Part shown: positions 35,218-43,128 of the stretch, one piece after another
How positions within the stretch are numbered: position 1 is the stretch's first letter
Layout of the letters: each line of letters opens with the position of its first letter
NCBI GenBank assembly: GCA_017993835.1
Contig: JAGOLX010000019.1
Span: 39,492-103,491, forward strand
DNA: 64,000 bases
DNA from: Phycisphaerae bacterium
Lineage (GTDB): Bacteria > Planctomycetota > Phycisphaerae > Sedimentisphaerales > Anaerobacaceae
Direction of reading: 5' to 3'
Program-made: the position numbers and the translations under genes
Notes under the pieces: generated by a model
Told to the model about the DNA's origin: nothing
Seen by the model: the letters and a program-made list of their open reading frames with translations, nothing else
Database searches by the model: none

Positions 35218-35233
35218 GGGTCCCATGCAGTAC
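35218..35233. repeat. 16-bp direct repeat, copy 2
   Basis: The second copy of GGGTCCCATGCAGTAC, located just after the stop of the 131-residue gene and upstream of the small gene at 35292. Confidence 0.55.
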
Positions 35234-35291
35234 GGTATGTTTACCGATGCGAAGGGTTGACAAAGGGCGGCTGGGGCGCTGAAATAAGGTC

Positions 35292-35486
35292 ATGGGCATT
35301 GGAGTAAACAGCGTGTCCGGCGACGGCGTGCAACAGCAGATCACGGCGAAACACTGGTGGATGATGCTCCGACGCCTGGGATGGAGAACGCGATGGGCGC
35401 GGTGGGCGGTTGAAAATGGCATGGAAGACGCGCGCGTGGTCGATCAACTGGAACACCTGCTGCTGCCCGAGGGAGACTTGAATTGA
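35292..35486 (+). CDS. Small hypothetical protein
   Basis: A 64-residue protein with a tryptophan/arginine-rich helix (KHWWMMLRRLGWRTRWARWA) and an acidic C-terminus (DQLEHLLLPEGDLN). It starts 58 bases after the second 16-bp repeat and ends 12 bases before the larger virion-like gene, so it is probably cotranscribed with it. No family is recognised. Confidence 0.5.
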   Translation: MGIGVNSVSGDGVQQQITAKHWWMMLRRLGWRTRWARWAVENGMEDARVVDQLEHLLLPEGDLN

Positions 35487-35498
35487 AGGGGTTGTGAG

Positions 35499-36644
35499 AT
35501 GGGTGTGCTCAGTGCGATAGGCGATGTGGCGTCCGGGATCGGCAAGGCCGTGGGCGGAGTGGCGTCCGGGGTCGGCCAAGTCGCCGGCGGGGTCCTTCAG
35601 GGAGTGGGCAAGGCGGGCAACGCCTACCTCCAGGGCGTGGGCCAGTACAACCGCCAGCAGCTCCTCCTGCGGGAACTGGAAGTCGTCGCGGCGACGACGC
35701 CGGAAGACAGCAAGGCTCGGGTGAAGGCGGTGCGGGAAGTCGCAGCCAAGTACGGCTTGAACTTGCCGACGAATGTCAAAGCGTACCAGCGGATCCCTAC
35801 CCCCTACGAGGAGGCCCTCAAGGCCCAGACGATGGACAAGCCCAAGCGGGCCAGCGCGAAGGAACGGGCACAGACGCTCAGCGTGTTGGAGAACTCGCGG
35901 CCGTTCAATCAGTGGCGGGCCTACGATCCGGAGAAAGACAAGGGAGAGGAGCCGTGGTCGGCGGCTGAGGTCTACGATCCGAACGACCCGGAGCACGCGG
36001 AGTGGAAGCGACAATTCGACGAGCTGACCGCGTCATCCGGCGGACCGACCGACGGACAAACGAGCGGGGGGACTCAGCCGGGATTCGCGCTGCGGTCGAT
36101 CCCCACCGACGAGCAGTGGCTGGATCGCTATCGGCCCGGCTGGCGTCCTGAGCAACAGGACGCAGCGCCCGCAACGGAGCCCCAACCCCAGACGGCCCGG
36201 CCCGGCGGCTGGCTGTCGAAGCTGCTGGGCAGTCGGACGCCCGGCATGAGCGCATCGCACATCATGGGCAATCCGCTGTCCGCCGAGGACGCCGCCCGCA
36301 CGCGCAGGCAGGTGGACCAGGCCCTGACGACCTACGAGAACGCCGGCGGCGTCACGACCCGCAACGCTGGCCAGGTCCAGCAGTCGCAGGCGGCGCCGAC
36401 GGACGCCCTCAAGGCCGCCGCCCGGGCGGTCAAGGCGTACAAGGCGAGCCCCGACTACCTCCAGATGTGCCGCGACACGGGTCGCCTGCTCAACGAGACC
36501 GACCTCTCCGGGCCGATGAAGGAGGTACTCGCCGGCCAGCCCGTCGCCGACCAGAAGCGGCTCCTGAAGCTGATCCACAAGCACGGGGAAAAGGCCGTGA
36601 TGCACGGCGTGGCGAACCAGGCGCCGAGTGGGGGTAGAATGTGA
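35499..36644 (+). CDS. Putative virion-associated protein with glycine-zipper N-terminus
   Basis: A 381-residue protein. Residues 1-50 are a glycine/alanine/valine repeat (SAIGDVASGIGKAVGGVASG and following), the type of amphipathic glycine-zipper seen in membrane-interacting phage ejection or tail-tip proteins. The middle is charged and proline-rich, and the C-terminus is helical (AAARAVKAYKASPDYLQMC). The stop overlaps the next start (TGATG), which indicates coupling. The functional call rests on composition and on its place next to another virion-like gene. Confidence 0.5.
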   Translation: MGVLSAIGDVASGIGKAVGGVASGVGQVAGGVLQGVGKAGNAYLQGVGQYNRQQLLLRELEVVAATTPEDSKARVKAVREVAAKYGLNLPTNVKAYQRIPTPYEEALKAQTMDKPKRASAKERAQTLSVLENSRPFNQWRAYDPEKDKGEEPWSAAEVYDPNDPEHAEWKRQFDELTASSGGPTDGQTSGGTQPGFALRSIPTDEQWLDRYRPGWRPEQQDAAPATEPQPQTARPGGWLSKLLGSRTPGMSASHIMGNPLSAEDAARTRRQVDQALTTYENAGGVTTRNAGQVQQSQAAPTDALKAAARAVKAYKASPDYLQMCRDTGRLLNETDLSGPMKEVLAGQPVADQKRLLKLIHKHGEKAVMHGVANQAPSGGRM

Positions 36645-36838
36645 TGTTGGGCGGTGCCAAGTTCGACCACGAGCTGGTGTACGAGCGTCTGCCGAAGACG
36701 CAGGTGGCCCGGCTGTGGCGGAAATGGCGCTGGGGCTTGACGCTGGAACGCAAGGCGCGGGCGGCTCGGGTCGAACAAGAGATCATGGCGGCGGTCGAGG
36801 ATTTTGCGATGGACGCTTGTGCGTCGGGTCGCAATTAG
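36644..36838 (+). CDS. Small basic hypothetical protein
   Basis: A 64-residue protein (MLGGAKFDHELVYERLPKTQ at the start) with an Arg/Trp-rich centre (WRKWRWGLTLERKARAARV). Its ATG shares a base with the preceding stop (TGATG), and GGGGG lies eight to twelve bases upstream. It lies between two virion-like genes and is probably translated with them. No family is recognised. Confidence 0.55.
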   Translation: MLGGAKFDHELVYERLPKTQVARLWRKWRWGLTLERKARAARVEQEIMAAVEDFAMDACASGRN

Positions 36839-36851
36839 ATCGGGGGTAAGC

Positions 36852-37763
36852 ATGTCATCGTTGTCGAACTTCTTCAGCAGCGGCGGGCAAGAGAGCAAGG
36901 GCACGAACTACCTGCCGCAGCAGGCCACGTGGCTCAAGAACCTCCTGGCGACCTACGGCGACTACGTGGGCCAGGGCCAGAACGTCTACTCCGGGGACCG
37001 GGTCGCGGGCCTGAGCGACACCCAGCAGTCGATTCTCGGCTCGCTGGGCAATTGGTCGCAGTACCTCCAGCCGACGACGAACTCGGCGATTTACCGACGG
37101 ACGGGGGCGACGCTGTCCGACCTGCTGTCCGGCGAGATGGGGGCCGAACCCTACACCAAGGAGTGGGTCAACGCCCTGTTCAAGAGCGCGTACGAGGCCC
37201 CGGCGATGAAGCAGTGGTCCGAAGTCACCAAGCCCGCGATCCAGGAGGCGTTCAGCGGACCGGGCTACTGGTCCACGGCCCGAATGAACGAGCAGGCCGA
37301 GGGCGCCCAGGACCTGGCCGACACGCTCAATAGCCAGTACGGACAACTGCGGTGGAACGCCGAGACGGCCAACAAGGACCTGGCGGAGGCCGCGGCGGGC
37401 CGGGCGCTGTCCGCCGTGCCGACCGCGCTCGACTACGGCAACGTCCCGATCAGCCAGGCCCTCAGCGGACTGTCCGGACTGTCGTCCATGTACAGCCTGG
37501 CCTCCCAGCAGCAGAACCAGGAACAGGCCGAGATCGCGGCGGCGATGCAGAAGTGGGCCGAGGAGAACGAGATCACCGATCCGACAGTCCTCCAGACCAT
37601 ACTGAGCCTGCTGGGCTTGAAGTACGAAACCAGCTCGGGCACGAAGCGAGAAGCCGGGCTGGGCTACGACGCGGCGAACAACTTCTTCAGCTCGCTCGGC
37701 CAGATGGGGTCCAACTCGAACAACGCGGGCATGATGCAGGCCCTGGCCATGATCGGCGCATGA
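36852..37763 (+). CDS. Putative phage virion structural protein
   Basis: A 303-residue protein beginning MSSLSNFFSSGGQESKGTNY. It continues with LPQQATWLKNLLATYG and NVYSGDRVAGLSDTQQSILG, and later AIQEAFSGPGYWSTARMNEQ. I recall this layout (short glycine-rich start, then a helical part with a G-x-R-V-A-x-L-x-D-x-Q turn and a GPGYWxSAR motif) from structural genes of podovirus-like phages. The C-terminus is helical and Ala/Gln/Ser-rich. RBS is GGGGG with a short spacer. It is the strongest sign of phage ancestry besides the terminase-like gene. Confidence 0.6.
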   Translation: MSSLSNFFSSGGQESKGTNYLPQQATWLKNLLATYGDYVGQGQNVYSGDRVAGLSDTQQSILGSLGNWSQYLQPTTNSAIYRRTGATLSDLLSGEMGAEPYTKEWVNALFKSAYEAPAMKQWSEVTKPAIQEAFSGPGYWSTARMNEQAEGAQDLADTLNSQYGQLRWNAETANKDLAEAAAGRALSAVPTALDYGNVPISQALSGLSGLSSMYSLASQQQNQEQAEIAAAMQKWAEENEITDPTVLQTILSLLGLKYETSSGTKREAGLGYDAANNFFSSLGQMGSNSNNAGMMQALAMIGA

Positions 37764-37775
37764 ACGGGAGGTCTC

Positions 37776-37994
37776 GTGGAAATGAGCGATACGACACCGC
37801 AGTTGCCGAAGGATGATTGTTCCGAGCGGGTGGTCAGCACGACTCTGTGCATAGAGGAGGTGAACGCGGAAGGAAGAACGGTGAGACGCTTCTGCGTCAC
37901 CGTGCCGGGAGAGTATGCCTTCAGTTCGCCCGCGCCCAAAGGGGACTCAACCGGCGGAACGTCTGCTCCCCCCGCCCGAAAGGAAGGGTCGTGA
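37776..37994 (+). CDS. Small hypothetical protein
   Basis: A 72-residue protein starting at GTG 37776 (or ATG 37782) right after GGGAGG. It has two cysteines in the first half and a proline/serine-rich tail (SSPAPKGDSTGGTSAPPARK). It ends one base before the terminase-like gene start. No family is recognised. Confidence 0.55.
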   Translation: MEMSDTTPQLPKDDCSERVVSTTLCIEEVNAEGRTVRRFCVTVPGEYAFSSPAPKGDSTGGTSAPPARKEGS

Positions 37995-37995
37995 C

Positions 37996-38568
37996 ATGGA
38001 AACGAGCATTTGCCACGCAGAGACCGCCCTGACACCACTCCGGAAGGCAAAATGCGGCCGGCCCACCGTGTGGACGGACGAGGTCATCGAGGAGAAGGCC
38101 AAGAGCTTGCTCGCGTACTTTGAAAATCCGGATAGCCTTTTCCTGGAAGCGTGGTGTGCCCAGGAAAAACTGAGGGTCGAGTACGTCAGTCAGTGGGCTG
38201 CCCAGAACGAAGTGTTCGCGGATGCCCTGGCCCTTGTGTCAACGACCCAGTGCGCTAGATTGTTGGAAGGCGGTGTCCATAATAAGCTGAACAGCAAGGT
38301 CGTGTCCCTCGTGTTACAATCCCGCCACGGCTTCAACCCCAGGTCCGATGTCACGCTGCGGGCCGCTGAACCAACCGAGGAGGATGAGGTCCGGCAGCAG
38401 GCGCAAACGCTGGTGCGCGTCCTGCCCAGCGCCCCCGCAGAAGCCCGCATCCAGTTGCAGGAACTCCGGAGCGCAGACCAAATAGGGCAAAGAACCGTGG
38501 ACGAGACCCTCAGGCTGATCGACCTGCTCGAAAGGGCCCGGCAGACCGAGACAGGAATCGTCGAGTGA
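37996..38568 (+). CDS. Terminase small subunit-like DNA-binding protein
   Basis: A 190-residue protein. The N-terminal part (GRPTVWTDEVIEEKAKSLLA, then ENPDSLFLEAWCAQEKLRVE) resembles phage small terminases, with a helix-turn-helix-like segment and the motif YVSQWAAQNEVFADAL. The stretch NSKVVSLVLQSRHGFNPRSD recalls the IAKFLLKNKxGYxD part of these proteins. The C-terminal half is helical and could form an oligomer. Small terminases select the DNA for packaging. No large terminase follows, so if the call is right the element would depend on a helper phage. A plain HTH regulator is the alternative. Confidence 0.5.
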   Translation: METSICHAETALTPLRKAKCGRPTVWTDEVIEEKAKSLLAYFENPDSLFLEAWCAQEKLRVEYVSQWAAQNEVFADALALVSTTQCARLLEGGVHNKLNSKVVSLVLQSRHGFNPRSDVTLRAAEPTEEDEVRQQAQTLVRVLPSAPAEARIQLQELRSADQIGQRTVDETLRLIDLLERARQTETGIVE

Positions 38569-38884
38569 GTTTCCTCAAGCGACCATCGCGAGGGGGAGCG
38601 GACTCGAGGCCTGTGCGAACAGGGCGTCACCCTTGGGGACTTCCTCCTGGGGGTACTGGTGAAAATCGGGGTTGACCTTCTGTTCCAACGCCGCGTTCGG
38701 CTGTCTCAGGTCCTGACTCACCTGTCGTCTGCTACTGCGATTCTTCCGCCTCTGGGACACGGGGGCAATGGTATCAGCCGGTCGCGAGCAGACAATGCCC
38801 ACGTTGTGGCCCTTGGGCTGTCTGTGGAAGGCCCAACGGATCTCGCGACGCCACGGCTTCAGCGGGCATGGCAACTCATCACGG
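38569..38884. other. Region between terminase-like gene and reversed LamG gene
   Basis: This 316-base gap holds a possible minus-strand gene at 38575-38874 (listed separately). On the plus strand nothing convincing is seen, and in particular there is no start of a large terminase. Confidence 0.4.
38575..38874 (-). CDS. Possible hypothetical protein
   Basis: A 99-residue frame (MPCPLKPWRREIRWAFHRQP at the start) that begins 11 bases after the stop of the reversed LamG gene and would be cotranscribed with it. It is basic in the first half and has no known domain. Protein character is plausible, but there is no independent support. Confidence 0.3.
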   Translation of the reverse strand: MPCPLKPWRREIRWAFHRQPKGHNVGIVCSRPADTIAPVSQRRKNRSSRRQVSQDLRQPNAALEQKVNPDFHQYPQEEVPKGDALFAQASSPLPLAMVA

Positions 38885-39670
38885 TCAACGGACAGGGGGC
38901 CTGCGCCTGGGGCGCCAACCTGGACAGAGCACCCCGATCATAGCGAGCACGAACGCGCCCGGGGCGGGGACAGCCGCAGCCGTAGACTCGATGTAGATCG
39001 CCACGTCGTCAATTTGCCCTTTGTGCCAGTCTGGATAGGGGGAGTAGGGGCTAGAACTGCACCCGAAGAGGACTCTCTCGGTGATCCCCTCCAGTGTGAA
39101 CCCGCCGATGGAGCGTGTGCCTTGCAGCACGTCATCGACGTAGAAGCTGAGGGTATCGGCCTGTTGGTCCACGATAGCTACCAAGTGATGCCAGTTGTCC
39201 AACACCTCGTCGCCCGCCGAGAGCGAAGTCACCTCTGTCTTGGGCGAAATGGTCTGGGCGTACAGCCTTCCGTCCCAGAGGCCAGAACGCGCCTTTGCCA
39301 GCGCGAATCTGGGCCCGTTCGCACTGTTGTCCTCGCCCATGAACAACAGATACCGATAGACGTTCGTGTTGTCCGCGAACGTCGCCCACAGATCGACCTT
39401 GAAGGACCCGCTGAACCCGAAATCAGCCGGGTTGGCGATCTCGATGCAATCGTCCCCATCGAAGTTGTAGGCGCTGTTCGGGTTGCCAAAGCGGTCCGTG
39501 GTGAGCGTCGCCCCGCAGACGGTGCCATCATGGCCGCCCCCGGTCGCGTCGAGAGCGTTGCCGCTGAATGGGTAGTAGGCGAATAACTGAGTCAGACTGG
39601 CAGAGCAGAGCCCTGCCGGCATGAGGACAATGACGACGGCCACAACCAATGGGGATAGGAATTTGTTCAC
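38885..39670 (-). CDS. LamG-like protein with PEP-CTERM-type anchor, reversed cargo gene
   Basis: A 261-residue protein with a signal peptide (MNKFLSPLVVAVVIVLMPAG). A LamG/concanavalin-like domain (about 28-225) shows FAYYPFSGNALDATGGGHDG and DNWHHLVAIVDQQADTLSFY. The C-terminus has VPAPGAFVLAMIGVLCPGWR with an Arg-rich tail, a VPAPGA variant of the PEP-CTERM/exosortase sorting signal. It is the only clear minus-strand gene inside the element, next to the terminase-like gene, so it behaves like a moron or cargo gene. An exosortase-type enzyme would have to be supplied by the host. AGAGGTG precedes the start. Confidence 0.75.
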   Translation of the reverse strand: MNKFLSPLVVAVVIVLMPAGLCSASLTQLFAYYPFSGNALDATGGGHDGTVCGATLTTDRFGNPNSAYNFDGDDCIEIANPADFGFSGSFKVDLWATFADNTNVYRYLLFMGEDNSANGPRFALAKARSGLWDGRLYAQTISPKTEVTSLSAGDEVLDNWHHLVAIVDQQADTLSFYVDDVLQGTRSIGGFTLEGITERVLFGCSSSPYSPYPDWHKGQIDDVAIYIESTAAAVPAPGAFVLAMIGVLCPGWRPRRRPPVR

Positions 39671-40008
39671 CTCTCACTCCTCTCGCAGTTGTTGGCGCAC
39701 CGTGGGCACGGAGAGACCGCAGTGCGTCCCGGTATCTATTGTGGTGACTTCCCTCACCGCTTCCGCCAATCCTGTATCCAGTATAGCCAGAAGCCCCCCA
39801 TCTTGTCAAGCGAAAAGGCTGGATTTCGGCCTACTGAAGCTCCATCTGGCCGGGGTCCGAGAAGGTTGACCATTTTGCAGACGCGCGGGATAATGACCGG
39901 TGCTATGAGTCGGCTCGCTGTACAATGCAGTCATCTATCCGCTCGGGGAGTTCAAGCCTCACGGCCGACTCATAGCAACCCGAGCGGTTCGTGTGGGGAG
40001 GGAACGCC
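39671..40008. other. Intergenic region upstream of reversed LamG gene and of 40009
   Basis: This 338-base gap separates divergent genes and should hold promoters on both strands. Its right half carries the interleaved inverted repeats at 39902-39987. The left half has no clear hexamers. Confidence 0.5.
39902..39987 (+). promoter_or_regulatory. Interleaved inverted repeats, pseudoknot-like leader
   Basis: Arm A GCTATGAGTCGGC (39902-39914) pairs perfectly with A' GCCGACTCATAGC (39964-39976). Arm B CCGCTCGGG (39939-39947) pairs perfectly with B' CCCGAGCGG (39979-39987). The order A-B-A'-B' is a pseudoknot arrangement. B' ends eight bases before the GGGGAGGG ribosome site of the gene at 40009. 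It may act as an RNA switch or as nested DNA operator sites. Confidence 0.6.
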
Positions 40009-40671
40009 ATGAACCGTGATTATCTCAGCCGGCTGATCGACGGACTGGCGGATTTGCGGAAGGCGAGGGCGACGGGCGACAAGGCCGCTGTGGAGGCAGC
40101 CTGCAAGAATCTGGACGAGCACGCGGGCTCGATGGAGAAGTTGTTCCGTGCGCTCGATGAGCGGCGGAAGGCAGTCCGACCATCGTTGACGGTGGAAACC
40201 ATCATCGAGTGGATAGAACGCGAGAGTCGGAGGCCGTCACGATGGACTGCCGGGACCTGGGGGATGATGAGCGAGGACTTCGAGTTCGAGGCGTTGAGGC
40301 GATGGCTTTCCGAACCTGCGAAGATTGGAACGTATCAACACCAAAACCGGGTTGATTGGAACCCGTCAGATCCCTCGTACTACACGAACACGGATGCCAT
40401 CGCAGATGCCCACAAGGCGGGGAACGACCACGAAATCGAGGATCTCGAACAACTCAATCCCGACAAGCTGAACAAGCTCCTTCGGTCGCACCGCGGTCGC
40501 ACGGTACGGTTCATGTCTCGCGAGAAACCCCCATTCCGGGGCAGGGTCCACAAGGACGATTGGCACAAGTACCTTCAGTGGCAGGTTGGCGAGCAGACCC
40601 GGTTCGAGACAGCCGTTGAGGAACAGGCGAGGGAACGGGCGAACGACAAACCGCCCGACTACTCGCACTGA
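40009..40671 (+). CDS. Hypothetical protein of the element
   Basis: A 220-residue protein with a very strong ribosome site (GGGGAGGG). The N-terminal 65 residues are helical (LSRLIDGLADLRKARATGDK), and the rest is charged with aromatic residues (WTAGTWGMMSEDFEFEALRR, DDWHKYLQWQVGEQTRFETA). It has no known catalytic or binding motif. It lies directly behind the interleaved repeats and upstream of the replication genes, so it may be an early gene of the element. Confidence 0.6.
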   Translation: MNRDYLSRLIDGLADLRKARATGDKAAVEAACKNLDEHAGSMEKLFRALDERRKAVRPSLTVETIIEWIERESRRPSRWTAGTWGMMSEDFEFEALRRWLSEPAKIGTYQHQNRVDWNPSDPSYYTNTDAIADAHKAGNDHEIEDLEQLNPDKLNKLLRSHRGRTVRFMSREKPPFRGRVHKDDWHKYLQWQVGEQTRFETAVEEQARERANDKPPDYSH

Positions 40672-40794
40672 GTAGGACCCTGCACAAGATTCTTTCCCCA
40701 TTTCTACTTCAGAATCGCTGTTTTCCTTGGCGTTTTGCTGGATTTCATTCGCGGCGAGTAAGCACGATTTCGCTGAGGTAGTAAGCTTGGCACT

Positions 40795-40968
40795 ATGAGT
40801 GTGACTCAAGCAAAACGTCAAGCTGCTACTGCCTTGAGAGAGATCATTGCAGCGGCCCGCAAGTACCTTGAGGCTGAGCGCGTCATCGTCGAAGACCTCA
40901 AGACCACGAGCGAAGCGAAGCAGACGACCCCCAAGATGGAGGGCAAACCATGCGAAGAACCCCAATGA
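40795..40968 (+). CDS. Small hypothetical protein, first gene of replication operon
   Basis: A 57-residue protein (MSVTQAKRQAATALREIIAA at the start) with a long amphipathic helix and a polar tail ending KPCEEPQ. Its stop overlaps the next start (ATGA at 40965-40968). This overlap chain continues into the initiator gene and supports it being real. No function can be inferred. Confidence 0.5.
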   Translation: MSVTQAKRQAATALREIIAAARKYLEAERVIVEDLKTTSEAKQTTPKMEGKPCEEPQ

Positions 40969-41144
40969 AAAAAGCCGCCCGTAGCCCTGGCGGGGGCAAG
41001 AAGGCGGCGGCGATCAACGAGACGATGATAATGTATCACTCTCCCCGCCTGGCCGCAAGACCCTTCTCTCGTAGACTCGCACCGCGCCGGGACCGTGCGT
41101 TGTCCTTGCCACCGACCTCACGCCAAACGGAGCGATCTTTATGA
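40965..41144 (+). CDS. Small basic hypothetical protein
   Basis: A 59-residue Lys/Arg-rich protein (MKKAARSPGGGKKAAAINET at the start). It overlaps both neighbours by four bases (ATGA at each junction), which is the main reason to call it. The composition suggests nucleic-acid binding but no family is recognised. Confidence 0.4.
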   Translation: MKKAARSPGGGKKAAAINETMIMYHSPRLAARPFSRRLAPRRDRALSLPPTSRQTERSL

Positions 41145-41923
41145 GTCGAAGCAAGAACACTCCCCTGTGGGTTGCAGCCTTGCTCAGCAAGGACCTCACG
41201 CCGGTAGAATTCCGGTTGTGGATGCTCTTGCAGCGGTATCAGGCCCGCAATGATTCGGCCTGGCCGTCACAGGAAACCCTTGCCGCCAACATGGGGCTGA
41301 CCGTGGAAGCCATCCGTCACATCTCCAAGCGGCTTGAGGCTGCCGGATGGCTCACCATGGTGTGGGGCGGTGGGCCTGGGCGAGGCAAGGAACACCACAA
41401 GCGATACACTGTGACGCGGCCCACAGAAACCCCAACGGCCATAGGGGGGAAAACCCCAACAGCGATTGGGGTTTTAACGGCAGAAAAACCCCAACGGCCA
41501 AACCGCGAAAACCCCAACGGCCGTACCAAAACACGAGGGTGTATAAGGAAGAATACAGTCAGGAATACAGTCAGGGGCGCGCAGACGCAAACGCTCTCTT
41601 TCGACTGGAGCACTTACGCCTTCACTGGAGTGGAAGAGGATCTGGCAAAACAGTGGTCAGAAGCCTACCCGCAAATCAACGTCCAGGCGGAGCTTTTGAA
41701 GGCTGCTGTGTGGTGCCGCACGAACCAGGCGACGGTCCGCAACCGGGGAGATGATTGGGAGGAGCGATACCTCAATCGCTGGATGGCGGAAGCCCAGCAC
41801 CGGGCAGAGGCCACTGGGCAAACTTCGGCTGGGGCCGAGCCTTGGCAGGACCCGGAGGAGATCGGGCTGGAGGCCTACAACGCGGGCGTGCGAGCCATCG
41901 AAGGAGGGAGCACGTCGTGGTGA
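41141..41923 (+). CDS. Phage-type replication initiator, winged helix
   Basis: A 260-residue protein. The N-terminus has a winged helix (LTPVEFRLWMLLQRYQAR, then PSQETLAANMGLTVEAIRHI and SKRLEAAGWL), the type found in phage replication proteins and plasmid initiators. The central Pro/Thr/Asn-rich part (about 92-145) is coded by iteron-like repeats. The C-terminal half is helical (EEDLAKQWSEAYPQINVQAE). An origin inside the initiator gene and a helicase gene just downstream are the same arrangement as lambda gene O followed by P. I infer it binds the repeats and recruits the helicase. Confidence 0.65.
   Translation: MSRSKNTPLWVAALLSKDLTPVEFRLWMLLQRYQARNDSAWPSQETLAANMGLTVEAIRHISKRLEAAGWLTMVWGGGPGRGKEHHKRYTVTRPTETPTAIGGKTPTAIGVLTAEKPQRPNRENPNGRTKTRGCIRKNTVRNTVRGAQTQTLSFDWSTYAFTGVEEDLAKQWSEAYPQINVQAELLKAAVWCRTNQATVRNRGDDWEERYLNRWMAEAQHRAEATGQTSAGAEPWQDPEEIGLEAYNAGVRAIEGGSTSW
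41426..41574. other. Putative replication origin: iterons inside the initiator gene
   Basis: Copies of AAACCCCAACGGCC occur at 41426-41440, 41483-41499 and 41507-41522, with a variant at 41449-41464 (AAACCCCAACAGC). A short inverted match TTGGGGTTTT lies at 41466-41475. The starts are about 23-35 bases apart. Next to them is a tandem of GAATACAGTCAG (41551-41562 and 41563-41574) in a locally A-rich stretch that could open easily. Iterons plus an unwinding region fit a theta-type origin. Confidence 0.6.
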
Positions 41924-43128
41924 AGCCCCCAGGAGCCCAGACTTCAGACCCCCGCAGCCGGGAGGCCCTGCTGCGTTTTCTCACCCAGGCCGGCGCGATC
42001 ATTGGCGAGGGGAAGCTTCATTGCTACGACTGTTTGGACCTGAGCGGTAGCGCGGTCATTTACCCCGCAGGCGATGGCCTGTGGAGGTACAAGTGCAAAC
42101 GATGTGGCGTCGGTGGTACTCTCGTTGAACTCCAAGAAAAACACAATCGCGATATCTGGGGGGCGTTGTGGGACGCCCCCGGCAGCCGCGAGTTCTCGAC
42201 CGCACGGCAGGCGGGAGCCCCTGTCCCGGCGGGCCCGGCGTCGGAGCTTCGCGATGTACTCGAAGCCCAAATCTCCGGCGGATGGACCAATTACGCCTGG
42301 CCCTGGCCGTGGTTGACGGGTTTGGTGCAAGCCCTCACGCCTGGCGCGAGGCTCGGCGTGGTCGGCAGTGGAGGTGCGAGCAAGAGCTTTCTCGTCACAC
42401 AGGCCCTCGCGTTCTGGGTCGAGCAGGGTATACAAGCCTCGGTTTTGGAGCTTGAGCGAAGCAGGAGTTTTCACCTGTGCCGCATTCTGGCACAGCGGTG
42501 TGGTGTCGCCGATCTTACAAAGGCAGATTGGGTCCGCGCGCATCCGGACAAGGCGCGCGGACTATTCCGTGAGCATCGCGAGTTCTTGGACCGTATGGGG
42601 CAGGCGATCCATACCGTTCCCCGACAGTTCACTATCGCCCAGGCTGCGGATTGGGTTGAGCGACAGGCCGGCGAAGGGGCAAGAATCGTCGTGGTGGACC
42701 CTGTGACGGCTTTGAGTCGCGGGCGAGATCCGTGGATTGCGGATGAACTATTTCTTTCGCGGATCGAGCAGGCCGCGAGGACATCTGGCGCGTCGATCGT
42801 CACCATAAGTCACCCCCGCAAAGGCGGAAGCGGCCTGCCTGACTTGGACAACGTAGCCGGCGGGGCCGTCTGGGTGAGGTCGCTCGACAGTGTGGTTTGG
42901 CTTGAGGCCCACGACAGCAGAACATCCCGTGTTCAGACGCCGTGTGGAACGGACGAGCAGCGGTATAACCGGACCCTATACCTCTTGAAGACGAGATCCG
43001 GAGAAGGGGAAAACAAGCGATTGGCGTACCGCTTCCAGAATGGCAAAGAGCCCGGTGACACCGGCGCGCTGACGTTCCGCGAGTTGGGCGTGATTCTCAG
43101 GAGCAAGAAAGGCAAGAGCGATGAATGA
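41920..43128 (+). CDS. Replicative helicase/primase-like protein, zinc finger plus RecA-fold ATPase
   Basis: A 402-residue protein starting at GTG 41920 (or 41917) with GGAGG upstream. A zinc-finger domain has C35, C38, C59 and C62 (LHCYDC, KCKRC) as in primase-type proteins. The ATPase core has Walker A GSGGASKS (149-156) and Walker B ARIVVVDPVTAL, followed by TISHPRKGG. This is the RepA/KaiC-like AAA_25 hexameric helicase fold. Being coupled to the initiator gene, it is probably loaded at the iterons. It overlaps the initiator stop and the following gene start. Confidence 0.75.
   Translation: MKPPGAQTSDPRSREALLRFLTQAGAIIGEGKLHCYDCLDLSGSAVIYPAGDGLWRYKCKRCGVGGTLVELQEKHNRDIWGALWDAPGSREFSTARQAGAPVPAGPASELRDVLEAQISGGWTNYAWPWPWLTGLVQALTPGARLGVVGSGGASKSFLVTQALAFWVEQGIQASVLELERSRSFHLCRILAQRCGVADLTKADWVRAHPDKARGLFREHREFLDRMGQAIHTVPRQFTIAQAADWVERQAGEGARIVVVDPVTALSRGRDPWIADELFLSRIEQAARTSGASIVTISHPRKGGSGLPDLDNVAGGAVWVRSLDSVVWLEAHDSRTSRVQTPCGTDEQRYNRTLYLLKTRSGEGENKRLAYRFQNGKEPGDTGALTFRELGVILRSKKGKSDE

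Noticed and set aside
40366..40965. A 199-codon minus-strand frame in the element
   Set aside because: It is antisense to the gene at 40009 and to the small gene at 40795, both better supported by ribosome sites and overlaps.
41426..41574. CRISPR-like spaced repeats
   Set aside because: Only four or five copies of a 14-base unit lie inside a coding gene, with uneven short spacing and no cas genes. Iterons are the better reading.
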